Notes under the pieces: generated by a model
Told to the model about the DNA's origin: nothing
What the model saw: the letters and a program-made list of their open reading frames with translations, nothing else
The model's database searches: none
Source of the DNA: Epiperipatus broadwayi
Lineage: Eukaryota; Onychophora; Udeonychophora; Euonychophora; Peripatidae
DNA: 64,000 nucleotides
NCBI GenBank assembly: GCA_028023455.1
Contig: JAQFVV010006472.1
Span: 136,001-200,000 of the forward strand
Reading direction: 5' to 3'
Translations under genes and position numbers: made by a program
Shown: positions 50,684 to 61,376 of the stretch, piece by piece
Layout: every line of letters begins with the position of its first letter
How positions within the stretch are numbered: position 1 is the first letter of the stretch

Positions 50684-50961
50684 TTTTATTTTCTATTTAT
50701 GTCAAATATAATATCTCTATTTTAAATAAATTGTGAAATACTTTACTTTTATTTATTCTTACATAAAACATATCTACCCATTCAATCCTACAGCTGCGAA
50801 TAAAAATCCCCAAAGAACAACAACAACAAATATTCTAATATCTTATTTAAACCTATGATATAATATAATCAGCTATATAACTCCACCAATGCATATAAAA
50901 ATAATACCATGTTTTAGCATCTATATGAGACTCAAACTTGGGTCTTTGATTGGTTATTTCG

Positions 50962-50979
50962 GCCTGAGTTGGCGCGCCA
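50962..50979 (-). other. Primer-binding-site-like sequence
   Basis: On the minus strand TGGCGCGCCAACTCAG begins three bases after the 5' LTR. A TGG start fits pairing to the CCA end of a tRNA. Which tRNA is not known. Confidence 0.5.
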
Positions 50980-50982
50980 TTT

Positions 50983-52332
50983 TGTAACCATCGGAATTGT
51001 TGAATGCTGTATTCCATTTAAATTGAAGAAAGAAGGCCCAAAATGTTGGTGCCAATTTGTAACTGATTGAATTGATGGATGTAGGTGATGGTTAGGATGA
51101 TCAATCTGATCTGATAAAAAAAAATCTAAAAATCTAATTTAAATTAATCTGGTCTAGCTCAATCGGGTCGCCGTTATGTAATAAACCATCACAAAGCACA
51201 AATAATCTCTCTTAAAGTTTAATTTACTTAAGTTATATGTGAAATGAAGGAATAATGAGACTATCTGCTCCAGACATCAACAAATCCATCACAATTACAA
51301 CATAAATTGCAAAGAGCAGTGAAACCAACTACTATTGCCCTAAACAATAATATAGGATTAGGCTAACTACTTGATTGGCAATCTAATCAAAATCAAATCC
51401 AATTAATAACTAAAACAGATTCCAATATATATTTTATTAGCCTGTTACTGTTATAGTAATTTAAATCTACTTTATTATTTAAAGATGCTGCCTTTTTAAC
51501 TTAATGGATAAGCTTCTAAGTACCTGTAATAGTACTTTACAAAACATTTTTTTTTACATATAGACATTATTTAAATATCAAAACAAAATAATACTTGAAC
51601 CCAAATATATATATATATATATCTATTTTAATAAACGCTAAATAGAAAGATAAACACTCGTGTCAATAAGCGATATACAATTCTTTCTACTTCAATCTTT
51701 AATTAATAATTTTCTGTTGGCATCAACTGGTTTTATTATAATTTTATAAACACTTTGAAAATTTATGCACTCACTTAAATGTTTAAACAAATTAATATAC
51801 GTCTATGGTTTACTAAGAAGCTACAAAATAATTTATAAATAATTTATAAATATCTTCCAATAAAGTGATGCTTAATTAGTGCTTCGTTTATGTTTTAAAA
51901 TAGAATACTTCACTGGAGTTTAATATCAACACTCTATTAGCTCATCTCTAACTCTACAATGTCCAACCACATTACATAAAAGACATATCAAGTTTCTATT
52001 GGATGTTTATTCACCTGTGAGTATTAATACAATCTGTTTGAAATTTTAAACAATTGAATAAAAATTGACCGGCAACAATTAAAACATATGATTATAATTG
52101 ATATTTATACAAATCAAAACAATATTCAATTAAATCGGTCAATGAAGTTTATTCTCTTCATTTTATAGGAGTTTAAGAAAAATATCCAAGACGAATTATT
52201 CTGAACCAAACGATAAAGTACGATCTATTTAGATTTTTATGACGGAATCAGACAAACATGAAATGATTGACTTTGTAATATTAACTAAGATAAATGAGAA
52301 TATATATATATATATATATATATATCATTTAT

Positions 52333-52369
<37 letters not shown>

Positions 52370-54205
52370 CGAATGCAAATGTAAATATAAAATTCATATG
52401 GAAACAAAATAAAATACTAATAAGCAAAACATACATTATCTTATATTCTAATTCACTTACCAAGCTGAGTTTGAATCTTGTTACTTAAATAGCTATGTCG
52501 TCTTATGCAATCCAAATAAAACAAAATAATTAAACTAGTCTTGATATTTAAATTAACTCAATTTATTGGATTATATAAAAGAAAATAGGCAAGATTAATG
52601 ATAAAATACATCGGAAATGACTTTATATTTTAGATTGATTGACTAAATAAAAATGATAAAATTGCTATGTGTATCTCTAAATGTGTTGTGACAACGATAA
52701 CGACAAAAAAAATGAATGAGTAAATGAAGGGAAAGGCTTTTGGATATTTTGCTGAAAAATTTACATATAACCGATACCAAAGATGTGAAATAGGAGGGTA
52801 TCAAAATCTATTTGTTTATCAAAATAATAACGGATAAATGAATATGAAATAATAAATATATTTGAGTCTTTCCGATCATTTTCATTTAATAAATTATATT
52901 ACTTTTAGAGATAATTAAAAAAAAATCATCCCCTTTTTATTACATATAAAAAAAAAATTAATACACGCACATTTTATATAAAAAAAAAATCATACCATAT
53001 ATATATGAGTCTGTTCGTTCACTATTTATTTGCCCATTGATTGACTTCAGTTCTTATGGTGTAAAGAGAAGTTTCTTTGTCAGAAATAATAATCGCAAAC
53101 TTTATAATGCTTCACTAAAAGTTTTCTTTTTCTGTCCGAAGAGGTGAGTGCACTTTGATTAGCCCTTTTATGATGTGAATTGATCCAGTTGGTCCATGTT
53201 CCTTTACTCGTGAGACGATGTTTACGCAAATCCATTTTTTTTTTTTTTAAAACAGAAATATCTTTGTTTTCTTTTTTTTTTTATATAAATTAAAAATAGC
53301 CGACTTTTTTTTTTTTATAAAGCATTTTTTTTTTTTTTACTTCATAGGTTTCTTTTTTTTTTTACACTTTGCTGCCGCTTCCCCAGAAACTTTTAGCAAC
53401 TGCCCTCTAAATGATTGAACGGGCAGATAATTCCACTATTTTTCCATGTTTTATGGTTTTACACACAAAAAAAAATATTGAAAAACTTTATTTGTTAAGA
53501 CACAGAAAATAGGTCTGTCCTTGACTATAGCAAAATGATGAAAAAGATCCTGTTATATTCTGTCGCGTCTTTTTTATAGGTTCTCTTTCTGACGTTTTTC
53601 GTATCTTGACGACCATCCAATATTACTCAAATAAACCTCAATTTTATCAATTTTTTTATAGTAGTTTTCACGCAGTTTGTAAGGTAAGTTTGGAGAAAAA
53701 GATACATGAAAATTAAATCCAAATTCGATTACAATTTTTTTATTATTTACAAACCAAAATACAAAATTGATATAACAACCTTTTATTTACTTGATAAACA
53801 TCAATAATTTACACATATCTATATTTTTTAATAATAATATTTTTTTAAATTAATTTATAAACAAATATACACAACATAAAAACATTGAACTGTATGTAAT
53901 AATGTTACTATGGTGACTGCATTCATATATGAAATATGTAAAATAATATCGATCCTATTTAGGTAAACTTATATTGTACTGAATTGTTTGTTGTTTTTTT
54001 TTAAATAAATTTATTTATTTATATGTTTTTCTTAAGTTTGATTATAGTGAAGTTATTTTTATTTTAAAGCTAGAATCAACAGTATATAATTCTATTTAAA
54101 AGCTTTAAGGTTGCCATGGTGATCAAATTTAAATTTACATTTCCAAGATCTTACATTATCTATCTATTAAGCAAAGGAAAAATCAAATAAGATCAACAAA
54201 CTTCT

Positions 54206-54236
<31 letters not shown>

Positions 54237-54274
54237 TTTTTTATATACCTGGATCATCAATCTGAACATTCACA
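50983..54274 (-). repeat. 5' LTR of the long-LTR retrotransposon
   Basis: 3292 bp direct repeat of 44458-47699. The extra length is mostly at 52303-52363, where (TA)n is longer and contains TCATTTATCTT, an inverted copy of the neighbouring AAGATAAATGA. Confidence 0.85.
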
Positions 54275-55225
54275 ATAGCTATAAAAAAAATTGCATTTAC
54301 TTCAAAAATTGTAAATGTTTGAAAAACAAATTACAGTGATACTATAAGTAAAAACAATGTTTCCAACTGATAAAGATAAATAGTTAGAAATTAGTTTCAA
54401 GTATGGTTAGTATTTTTATCTTATGTTCATTAATTAACAATAATTATAATACATATCTCTAGAGTTTGGTGTTGAAGTGGATAATTGTTTTAATACAAAT
54501 GTTGAATCCATTTTAGTTGAATGTAAGATTATTTTTTTAGTATATTGATCTTCAATGTAATATTTTTTTTAGAAAATTCTTATTTATAAATTAATTCTTA
54601 TAAAAAATAACAATTATGTAACAAGTAATTTATTAATCTAGTTCTGTGTTTAATTTGTAACAGTCATTAGGGAATCACTCCTCTACCCATGCAATGTATA
54701 GATTTATAATACTTGAGGAAAAAAAAATAATTTTCTAAACATAAAATAAAATCTTTTGAAAAGATAATGTGAATCTACATTATTTTTTTTACCTAATGTA
54801 TATTTATCAGCAAATCTTCATTCTCTCATTTCTAAATGCTTAAGATTTGCCTATACATATACCTTTAGGTTAAAAAAATGGCTTCATCTTTTCAAAAGAG
54901 TTTATCTTGTGTTTAGATAGGGTGAATATTCCTCAAGTGTTATAAATCTATATAGTGGGTAGATAAAAAGGATAATTTCCTGATAAGTATTATCTCTATT
55001 AAAGGTATTTGCATATTTTTTTTGTATTATACAAATAAGAAATATGGTCTTAAGACATTTTACAACTACTACAAGATTTTTTTCAGTTTCCCTCACACTT
55101 AAAATAATAATTCTTATATCGTCTCTTTTACTTCTTTTGCATTTTTCTTTATATATTCATATATATTACTTTTTTTATAAATTACACTTTAATGCAATTT
55201 TTATAAATTCTTCTTTTATTTTTCT
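54275..55225. other. Unannotated AT-rich stretch
   Basis: No supported feature was seen. Confidence 0.45.
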
Positions 55226-55229
55226 AACA

Positions 55230-55259
55230 GTTTCGACTGTCCTGCAGGCTTCATCAGAC
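55230..55259 (-). ncRNA. Hammerhead-like fragment (probably inactive)
   Basis: On the minus strand the sequence has GTCTGATGA, then GCCTG...CAGTC (stem II with one mismatch) and GAAAC. This order matches PLE-type hammerheads, but no partner strand for stem I exists and stem III is unclear. Confidence 0.3.
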
Positions 55260-55368
55260 TTTCTTATATCTTTCTTTTTTCTTTTTATATTAATGTAAAG
55301 AAAAAGTCTTCATCAAAGCCTTTTATATCTTTCTTCTTTTTTTTTTACATTAATGTAAAGAGAAAGAA
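55249..55368 (+). repeat. Two-copy tandem repeat, period about 59 bp
   Basis: Units start CTTCATCA at 55249 and 55308. Both run through TTATATCTTTCTT, a T-rich run and ATTAATGTAAAGA. Confidence 0.75.
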
Positions 55369-55379
55369 GATACAAGAAG

Positions 55380-56620
55380 CTCCACATTTCAGGATAGTTG
55401 AAACTTAGAAATATAAAGGAGGAAATATACAAAATATTGCATTAAAATGTATATGAGGAGATTTATAAAAAAAAATTTATATATATATATATATAATGTA
55501 TGTCAACTATTAATCATGCCAATGAATGGCAAGAATAAAAAAATATTGCTCCTAAAAAAACCAGATCAATGTTAAAAATGACTGGTTATTTTTACTTCTT
55601 TAAGTTGTGAATGTAATTATATTTTCTTATAGTAAATAGGTTCTCCCATTAAAAATTTAGGGTAACTCTATATAAAAGATTTTTAAAAAATAATAGAGTC
55701 AAGCCCACAAGAATATTTTCATAAGCTATGGTCACATCTAATTGGATTTACCAATAATCTTACTTAAAATGAACATTTTTTTTTCTAAATAGAATAATAT
55801 ACATGAAGTTAATATATACTATATGTTTGTATATGTGTTGTCTTTAAAGAATCTCATAAAATAATGGTAGTATATCCACTTCTTATGGAAATCATAATAT
55901 TTTAATTCTGAGTCAAAGAAATTTGAAATTTTTGCAACAATTTGGGGGTTATTTTGTTTTAGGTAATCAATTTATTCTAACTACCCCATGTTGTTTAGGA
56001 AAAGGATATCTAACTATTCTCAGCTAGAAAATAAAACAAAAGTGGAAAACTACATAAACTCACCTCATCCAATAATTGAAAAAGCATGATGAGTATTGCC
56101 TTCTCTTTTGTTGCCTCTATTATGAATTATTGAAGAAAGGTTTATCTTTAAGTTAAATATTTAAAGTTTGTTTTACTTATACATATGTGTGTGCATATAT
56201 GAATCTCTTCTTTCTACTTCTAAGCTAATTTATATAATTCATATTCTATATTAATCTACTTTATGATCACTTGTTATTATATACTGTAAACATTGTAGTA
56301 TATTATATGTTGTTTTAATAATTATGTTACTTTATGTAAAATTTTATTGATATGGTGTCATTTTCTAACAAGTACCATTGCAAATGGTAATAAAAATAGC
56401 AATGAATAAAACAAACAACTAATTATTTATCCAAAGTGTTAATTTTACTTTAGTTACCACAATTCTCTTTAACTTGCATGTAGGTTAAACTAATAAATTT
56501 ACTTGCACATATATTTATATCTACAAGCCACATACATAGTGTAATTTTATTTTGCTTTATTTCTTGTTTTGAAGTGTAAACTAAAACTATTAGCAATAAT
56601 TGTAAATACAGATAGCAGAT
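55380..56620. other. Unannotated AT-rich stretch
   Basis: Apart from (TA)n at 55480-55496, nothing was recognised. Confidence 0.45.
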
Positions 56621-56624
56621 TATC

Positions 56625-56905
56625 CTTACAGTAGTGCCACCCAGTGAAAGCCTTAGTAATTAATGGATGCAAGAAAGTTTATGCATAAAATGTCTATCAG
56701 TGTTCCTCATCTAGTTTGTGGCTTTCATCAGTGATGAGCCTTGTATCTGAAAGCACTTCATTTAGATAATAGAATGCTCTCAAATCCAGGTTTTCTCACT
56801 GATGAAATCCATAACCAAGAAAGTAATTTGAGTACATTGGATGAGTAGACACTTCATAGGGGTTACTATGGCTTACACTAAATGGCACTACTGGTATGGG
56901 GAGTT
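56625..56905. mobile_element. Foldback element related to 36665-36893
   Basis: The outer arms pair CAGTAGTGCCA (about 56630) with TGGCACTACTG (about 56882). Inside, the left half resembles 36720-36845 (GGATG...GCATAAAAT, CATCAGTGA, GCCTTG-ATCTGA-AGC) and the right half is its inverted copy. The left hammerhead core has lost its GAAA box by deletion. The right half keeps CTGATGA (56799-56805), GAAA (56819-56822) and a 4 bp stem I CTCA/TGAG but no stem II. Confidence 0.6.
56794..56833 (+). ncRNA. Decayed hammerhead-like core
   Basis: CTCA-CTGATGA...GAAA-GTAATT-TGAG. Stem I and both core boxes are present, stem II does not pair, and the cleavage triplet is AUU-like. Activity is unlikely. Confidence 0.3.
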
Positions 56906-57624
56906 TGTTACTGTAGTAACAAATATATGTAAACAAATGGTGATCATGCAATATTTATAAAATAATTTTTTGTTTATGACTAATATTTATCTGTATAATT
57001 TTCTACTTCAACATTTATTTATTTTAGCTTTACATATATGATGATTTTAAAATAAAAATATTTAATGCTGACTAATTTATATGCAGTGTACCATGCTAGA
57101 AGTTGTTAAATATAAGCTTGAACATTATTAATTTTAAAATCATATAGTAATCAAGACCTTTTTTGTTTACTTCTAATCTTTAACTCTTAAAACTTTAAAG
57201 ACATAAAGTCATTCTTATTTTTAACTATTCATATCAAATTTGATTTATTATTAAAACACGTAAACAGGATTTTGATAATCTTAGAAGAAACACATGCAAA
57301 CATTTTATCTAGTCATGCATCTTTGAAGTCATTAAAGTTCTTCAAGAACTTTATTCATGTATTTTAATCGTGTGTGTGTGTGATAAAATAAACATTTAAA
57401 TAAATCATCTACATATTTTTATATTGAACCCACAGATAATATTAACAAAAAAATTCCAATTCATAAAGTGGTTGGCTCTACCCTATCAAATCAGACTAAA
57501 TCATATATGTATCACAAATAATTGACAGTTTTATTTCATTCATAAAATTAAGTTTGAAGCCTGTCCATTAAAGTATGAAGATTGGCTATCTTAATATAAA
57601 GCTGAGTACTGATTGTACATATGT

Positions 57625-57830
57625 GTGGAGATGGTATGCTGGACGAACTGATGAATGCTTGTTTACCATGAAATACATATATTGGTGACTATTTATCTTT
57701 TCAACATGTGTGTGATCAGATGGATCAGCAATATAAGATGGAACTGAGAGTGGTGGGTCGTGTGAAAGTCTGAGTTCGAATACCGCATATTTTACATATA
57801 TAAATGCAGTTGTAAGTCTGTACAATGTAT
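57625..57830 (+). mobile_element. tRNA-like SINE, copy 2
   Basis: Partner of 28480-28680. GAGTTCGAATACC at 57772-57784 is a good B-box match, and GTGTGATCAGATGGATCAGC near 57711 is an A-box-like sequence about 60 bp upstream. The tail is not clearly A-rich. Confidence 0.5.
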
Positions 57831-58021
57831 TCATAAAGTTAAATAATTTTTAAATTATAACTGAAAACAAATTGTTATAATATCGAAAGATTAGCTTTGT
57901 ATACATTTTTATGATAAAAAATTGCATAATGTATTAGATAAAGATGAATTGATTTTAGATATTCATACTTGATATATATGCTTTTTTTAATGTCGTTGAA
58001 ATATTGGTAAAAATACGGGTA

Positions 58022-59224
58022 CACCTGGGTCTTGTTTTACGCGATAGATAGGTTCCTCAGAAAACACGCGCAAATGAAATCGCGCAAAAATAGACGTAAC
58101 TTACATTGAAAAAGGGGGGATGCAGTCTGTGATTTTTCAAAATTCGCATAAAAGCAAAGCACCAATGTAAAATTACTTTAAAATTCGCGCAAAAAAAAAA
58201 TAAGGAAATAAAATATGACTAATAAAAAATTTCAAATTTGAAAAAAATTGATACAAGACAAACTTTTTTTAACTATAATATTTAATTTTATTCAAAATAA
58301 TATATTTTTATGCATAATTTACAGTACAGTAATTTACATTTTTTATACATGTTTTAATTATTATCGCTATTTGCCCAAAAACACGTTCATTTGCAAACTA
58401 GTAAAAAATCAGATTCTCATGTGATGTGATGTGATGTATTTGGCTTCTCCTTAAATGAAGTCAAGAATATCTCAGCAATTATTCTCACAAGAGGAAATAC
58501 AACTAGCACCAAGTTCACTCTCATGTTGTGTTAATGGTTTTCTGTTGATGACGCCGATAATTTTATTAATTGTTTATGAACTTAGACTTATGATAATAAA
58601 AAGACATTTATTCACCACTGCTGGGAAAAATTTAATTAAAACTAACAACTAAAAATTAAATTCTTATTTTTGTCTTTAATTTCCAATTCCGTTTAAAAAT
58701 CAAATTTCGTTTTACATCACATTAATTTCAAGTCACCCGTAAGTAATTTTTAAACTGTTAATTACAATTAAAAATCAGATTTTAATTTTTAATTGTGCCC
58801 ACTGCTATTACTGACCTTTTAAAAATAAACTTGTGGACACTAAATGATTAATAATTGATTACATTCTTTTTTAAAAAGCAAAAACAGAATGTGATTTAAA
58901 ATGCAAAATTAACACGCACAATGTTTAAACAAATTTACATTATAATCTTGTAAAATTTAATGTGTGTATACATAAAATGTGGAAATCATGATTTTAATTT
59001 CATTGTTGCATAAAATCTTACTATTATAAAGCACTGAAAATATTGAAATTACTAAGATGAAAGTAGAATTCCAATAATGTGCTATTACTTTCAATATAAT
59101 GTAAGTACACGAAATTTATTATTTGAAGTAATAGCGCATTATCGGAGGTCGACTTCCGGTGAAACACGAATCACGTAAGTTCAAAATCATGTTAAATAAG
59201 TCCGCGTAAAAAGAAACCCAGGTG
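58022..59224. mobile_element. TA-target DNA-transposon MITE (pogo/mariner-like ends)
   Basis: TA dinucleotides flank both ends (58020-58021 and 59225-59226). The inverted repeats are CACCTGGGTCTTGTTTTACGCG at the left and, read inward from the right, CACCTGGGTTTCTTTTTACGCG: about 22 bp with few mismatches. Subterminal CGCG-rich motifs (CGCGCAAA) recur near the left end. TA targets and 'TTTTACGCG'-style ends resemble Tc1/mariner-group elements, especially pogo/Tigger-like ones. No transposase frame exists, so it is non-autonomous at 1203 bp. Confidence 0.8.
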
Positions 59225-59439
59225 TATTTAGATTTTTTACTAATATTATTGACATCAATCTGTTTGAGTTATAATATATATGTTTTTGTGAGCAACCATA
59301 TTTAATAAAATTAAATTAAAATTAAGCACCAATGTTTTCCCTCAACTGACTGACTGAAAACACAATAATAACCAAATAGTTGTAGGAGAAATAATTCTAT
59401 CTCATACATTGACTTAAATTTGGTAGCATTCTTAACTTT

Positions 59440-59703
59440 TTATTCATTTGATGAGAAAACTCTCCATATAGTTGGTAATTTCATTGTTTCGTTATGTTTA
59501 TTAATGCAATTTGTTTTTTTATATATTTCTAGAGCCTCTCTAAACATTCTCTGATAATAGCTATTACTTGTGGATATGAATTTACTATTTAAAAAATCTA
59601 TCCAAAAGCCAATTTGTCTGTGGTTCTTTTATATAAGGAGTACAATCTTTACTAGAAGCATTTACTACTTTTTCTTTTTTGGAAGTTTTTAATTTGTGCA
59701 TTG
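59440..59703 (-). pseudogene. PLE C-terminal fragment (GIY-YIG end)
   Basis: On the minus strand the last ~48 codons before TAA 59442-59440 encode REALEIYKKTNCINKHNETM and then KLPTIW, the typical C-terminal end of PLE-type GIY-YIG proteins (E-A-x-E-I...x-N-x2-E...L-P-x-x-W). Upstream, in another frame starting at ATG 59701-59699, KTSKKEKVVNASSKDCTPYI parallels the segment in the PLE remnant at 61437 onward (CQKKKEVNAST...ISYTKG). The endonuclease core between them is deleted. Confidence 0.6.
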
Positions 59704-60145
59704 CCCTATTTATAGTGTTGGTACTGCATTTTCCATCATATAAATTAATAAGACATTAGATATAGCTTTTAAACATTTCAAATTATAGAGTCATATTATT
59801 GCATCAGTTAAATATTGTCTTAATAATATCGTCTTTATTTACAATATTCAATTCTTGAAACAAGTAGTTAGAATTTCAATGGGTTCTCCCAACTCCAATG
59901 TTTTTTTTTTCAATTTATTCATGGAAGAATTTTAAGCTCCGGCTCTAAATTAAGCATTATACCAAACAACTTGTGGCTCAGATATATCAATGACCCATTT
60001 GTTGATTGGTTACATGGGAAATAAAAATTAAATGACTTCTTATTATATATTAATAATCTACATCTCTAAATTAGATTTACTATGGAAATGGCATCAGATG
60101 GAAAGCTCCTCTTTCTTAATGATCTTGTTTCTAAAATTAAAATAA
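59704..60145. other. Possible further decayed PLE sequence
   Basis: Minus-strand frames here (for example ending ...LELGEPIEILTTCFKN, about 59920-59860) might be an older part of the same PLE, but no motif is certain. Confidence 0.25.
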
Positions 60146-60158
60146 TGCCTTAACATCT

Positions 60159-60162
<4 letters not shown>

Positions 60163-60246
<84 letters not shown>
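60163..60246. repeat. Long (TA)n tract
   Basis: More than 80 bases of alternating TA end exactly where the 399 bp array begins. The poly-Tyr-Ile frame here is an artefact. Confidence 0.95.
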
Positions 60247-60249
<3 letters not shown>

Positions 60250-60253
60250 CTGT

Positions 60254-60297
60254 CTTTCACTGATGACAGCAAATAGCTTGAAATCATGATCTGAAAG
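60254..60297 (+). ncRNA. Hammerhead ribozyme, array unit 1
   Basis: Stem I CUUUCA/UGAAAG (60254-60259 with 60292-60297, six perfect pairs); CUGAUGA 60260-60266; stem II AGC/GCU with loop AAAUA and a mismatch at its foot; GAAA 60280-60283; short self-complementary stem III AUCAUGAU; triplet A-U-C with cleavage expected after 60291. Confidence 0.75.
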
Positions 60298-60652
60298 TGG
60301 AATTAAAGTTAGAGATAGTGAATGCATTCTCTGACGTTTATGTAAACAAAATACGCTTGACGGTGTTTTTGGTAGAACGCCATCTGTTGACATAAATACA
60401 AGCGTTAACAAGTTTTTAACTTGATTTTGTTTTTCATAAATGTACCTTTGAGGTCTTTCTTGCAATGATATATATTGCAGAGGCTTCTACTATGTGGTGA
60501 TGCTGAACTGATATCAGACCCATGTAGCTATCTGGCTTGCTATGCTGAGTTCGAAGACATTAACATGTCTAAAAAATTCACGCTTGCAAGCTGAATAGAA
60601 ACTGTTTCATAAATGCTCAGAGTTTGTGTTTAGATCTAGTTCTTATTCCTGT

Positions 60653-60696
60653 CTTTCACTGACGATAGCAAATAGCTTGAAATCATGATCTGAAAG
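60653..60696 (+). ncRNA. Hammerhead ribozyme, array unit 2
   Basis: Same as unit 1 with CUGACGA in place of CUGAUGA. That base is the variable one of the core, so the ribozyme should still be functional. Stem I, stem III and AUC are unchanged. Confidence 0.75.
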
Positions 60697-61051
60697 TGGA
60701 ATTAAAGTTAGAGATAGTGAATGCATTCTCTGACGTTTATGTAAATGAAATACGCTTGACGGTGTTTTTGGTAGAATGCCATCTGTTGACATAAATACAA
60801 GCGTTAACAAGTTTTTAACTTGATTTTGTTTTTCATAAATGTACCTTTGAGGTCTTTTTTGCAATGATATATATTGCAGAGGCTTCTACTATGTGGTGAT
60901 GCTGAACTGATATCAGACCCATGTAGCTATCTGGCTTGCTATGCTGAGTTCGAAGACATTAACGTGTCTAAAAAATTCACGCTTGCAAGCTGAATAGAAA
61001 CTGTTTCATAAATGCTCAGAGTTTGTGTTTAGATCTAGTTCTTATTCCTGT

Positions 61052-61095
61052 CTTTCACTGACGATAGCAAATAGCTTGAAATCATGATTTGAAAG
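61052..61095 (+). ncRNA. Hammerhead ribozyme, array unit 3 (altered cleavage triplet)
   Basis: CUGACGA and GAAA are kept, but the triplet is AUU instead of AUC (61090), which hammerheads tolerate with lower activity. Stem I CUUUCA/UGAAAG is intact. Confidence 0.65.
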
Positions 61096-61376
61096 TGGAA
61101 TTAAAGTTAGAGATAGTGAATGCATTCTCTGATGTTTATGTAAACAAAATATGCTTGATGGTGTTTTTGGTAGAATGCCATCTGTTGACATAAATACAAG
61201 TGTTATCAAGTTTTTAACTTGATTTTGTTTTTCATATATATATATATGAAATTTACACATTCTGATAAATATCAAAAGCAATCATCTCATCATTATCATA
61301 AATCTTCCTGTAGCAAATCACTTTTCACAAGAATATTTTATCCTCAAAACATCTGCATAAAAAAGAGATTAAACAT

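Larger units (their letters stand above)
44458..54274 (-). mobile_element. LTR retrotransposon with very long LTRs, non-autonomous
   Basis: Two direct repeats, 44458-47699 and 50983-54274, bracket a 3.28 kb internal region. The ends, in element (minus) orientation, are TGTGAATG...GGTTACA, so they have TG...CA termini. Just inside the 5' LTR is a primer-binding-site-like TGGCGCGCCAACTCAG (50979-50964), three bases from the LTR end. Just before the 3' LTR is the purine run AGAGGGGAGA (47712-47703). The internal region keeps a gag-like frame and only the tail of integrase, so protease, reverse transcriptase and RNase H are missing. By eye about a dozen substitutions separate the LTRs, implying a recent insertion. 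No matching target duplication is visible at the outer borders (TATAA on the left, ATAGC on the right), so the flank may have changed or the element recombined. Confidence 0.8.
60247..61240 (+). repeat. 399 bp tandem array with a hammerhead ribozyme per unit
   Basis: Units 60247-60645, 60646-61044 and a partial third, 61045-61240, each begin TTCCTGTCTTTCACTGA. They have diverged by a few substitutions. Every unit holds a plus-strand hammerhead ribozyme sequence about 7 bp from its start. Tandem ~400 bp units with one ribozyme each are the genomic form of animal retrozymes and of PLE pseudo-LTRs. The partial third unit ends in (TA)n, 140 bp before a PLE remnant in the same orientation. Open minus-strand frames repeated with the units (60094-60465, 60643-60864, 61042-61281) have no known motif and are regarded as by-products of the repeat. 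Confidence 0.85.

Noticed and set aside
57645-57685. CTGATGA...GAAA order inside the SINE at 57625-57830, resembling a hammerhead
   Set aside because: Stem I strands do not pair, and the partner copy at 28480 has neither box intact, so it is a chance match.
60094-61281. Three similar minus-strand open frames in the 399 bp array (with ...MHSLSLTLIPLSDHDFKLF)
   Set aside because: They recur only because the DNA repeats; no known motif, and one end runs into (TA)n. The plus-strand ribozyme explains the conservation better, though a coding role is not strictly excluded.
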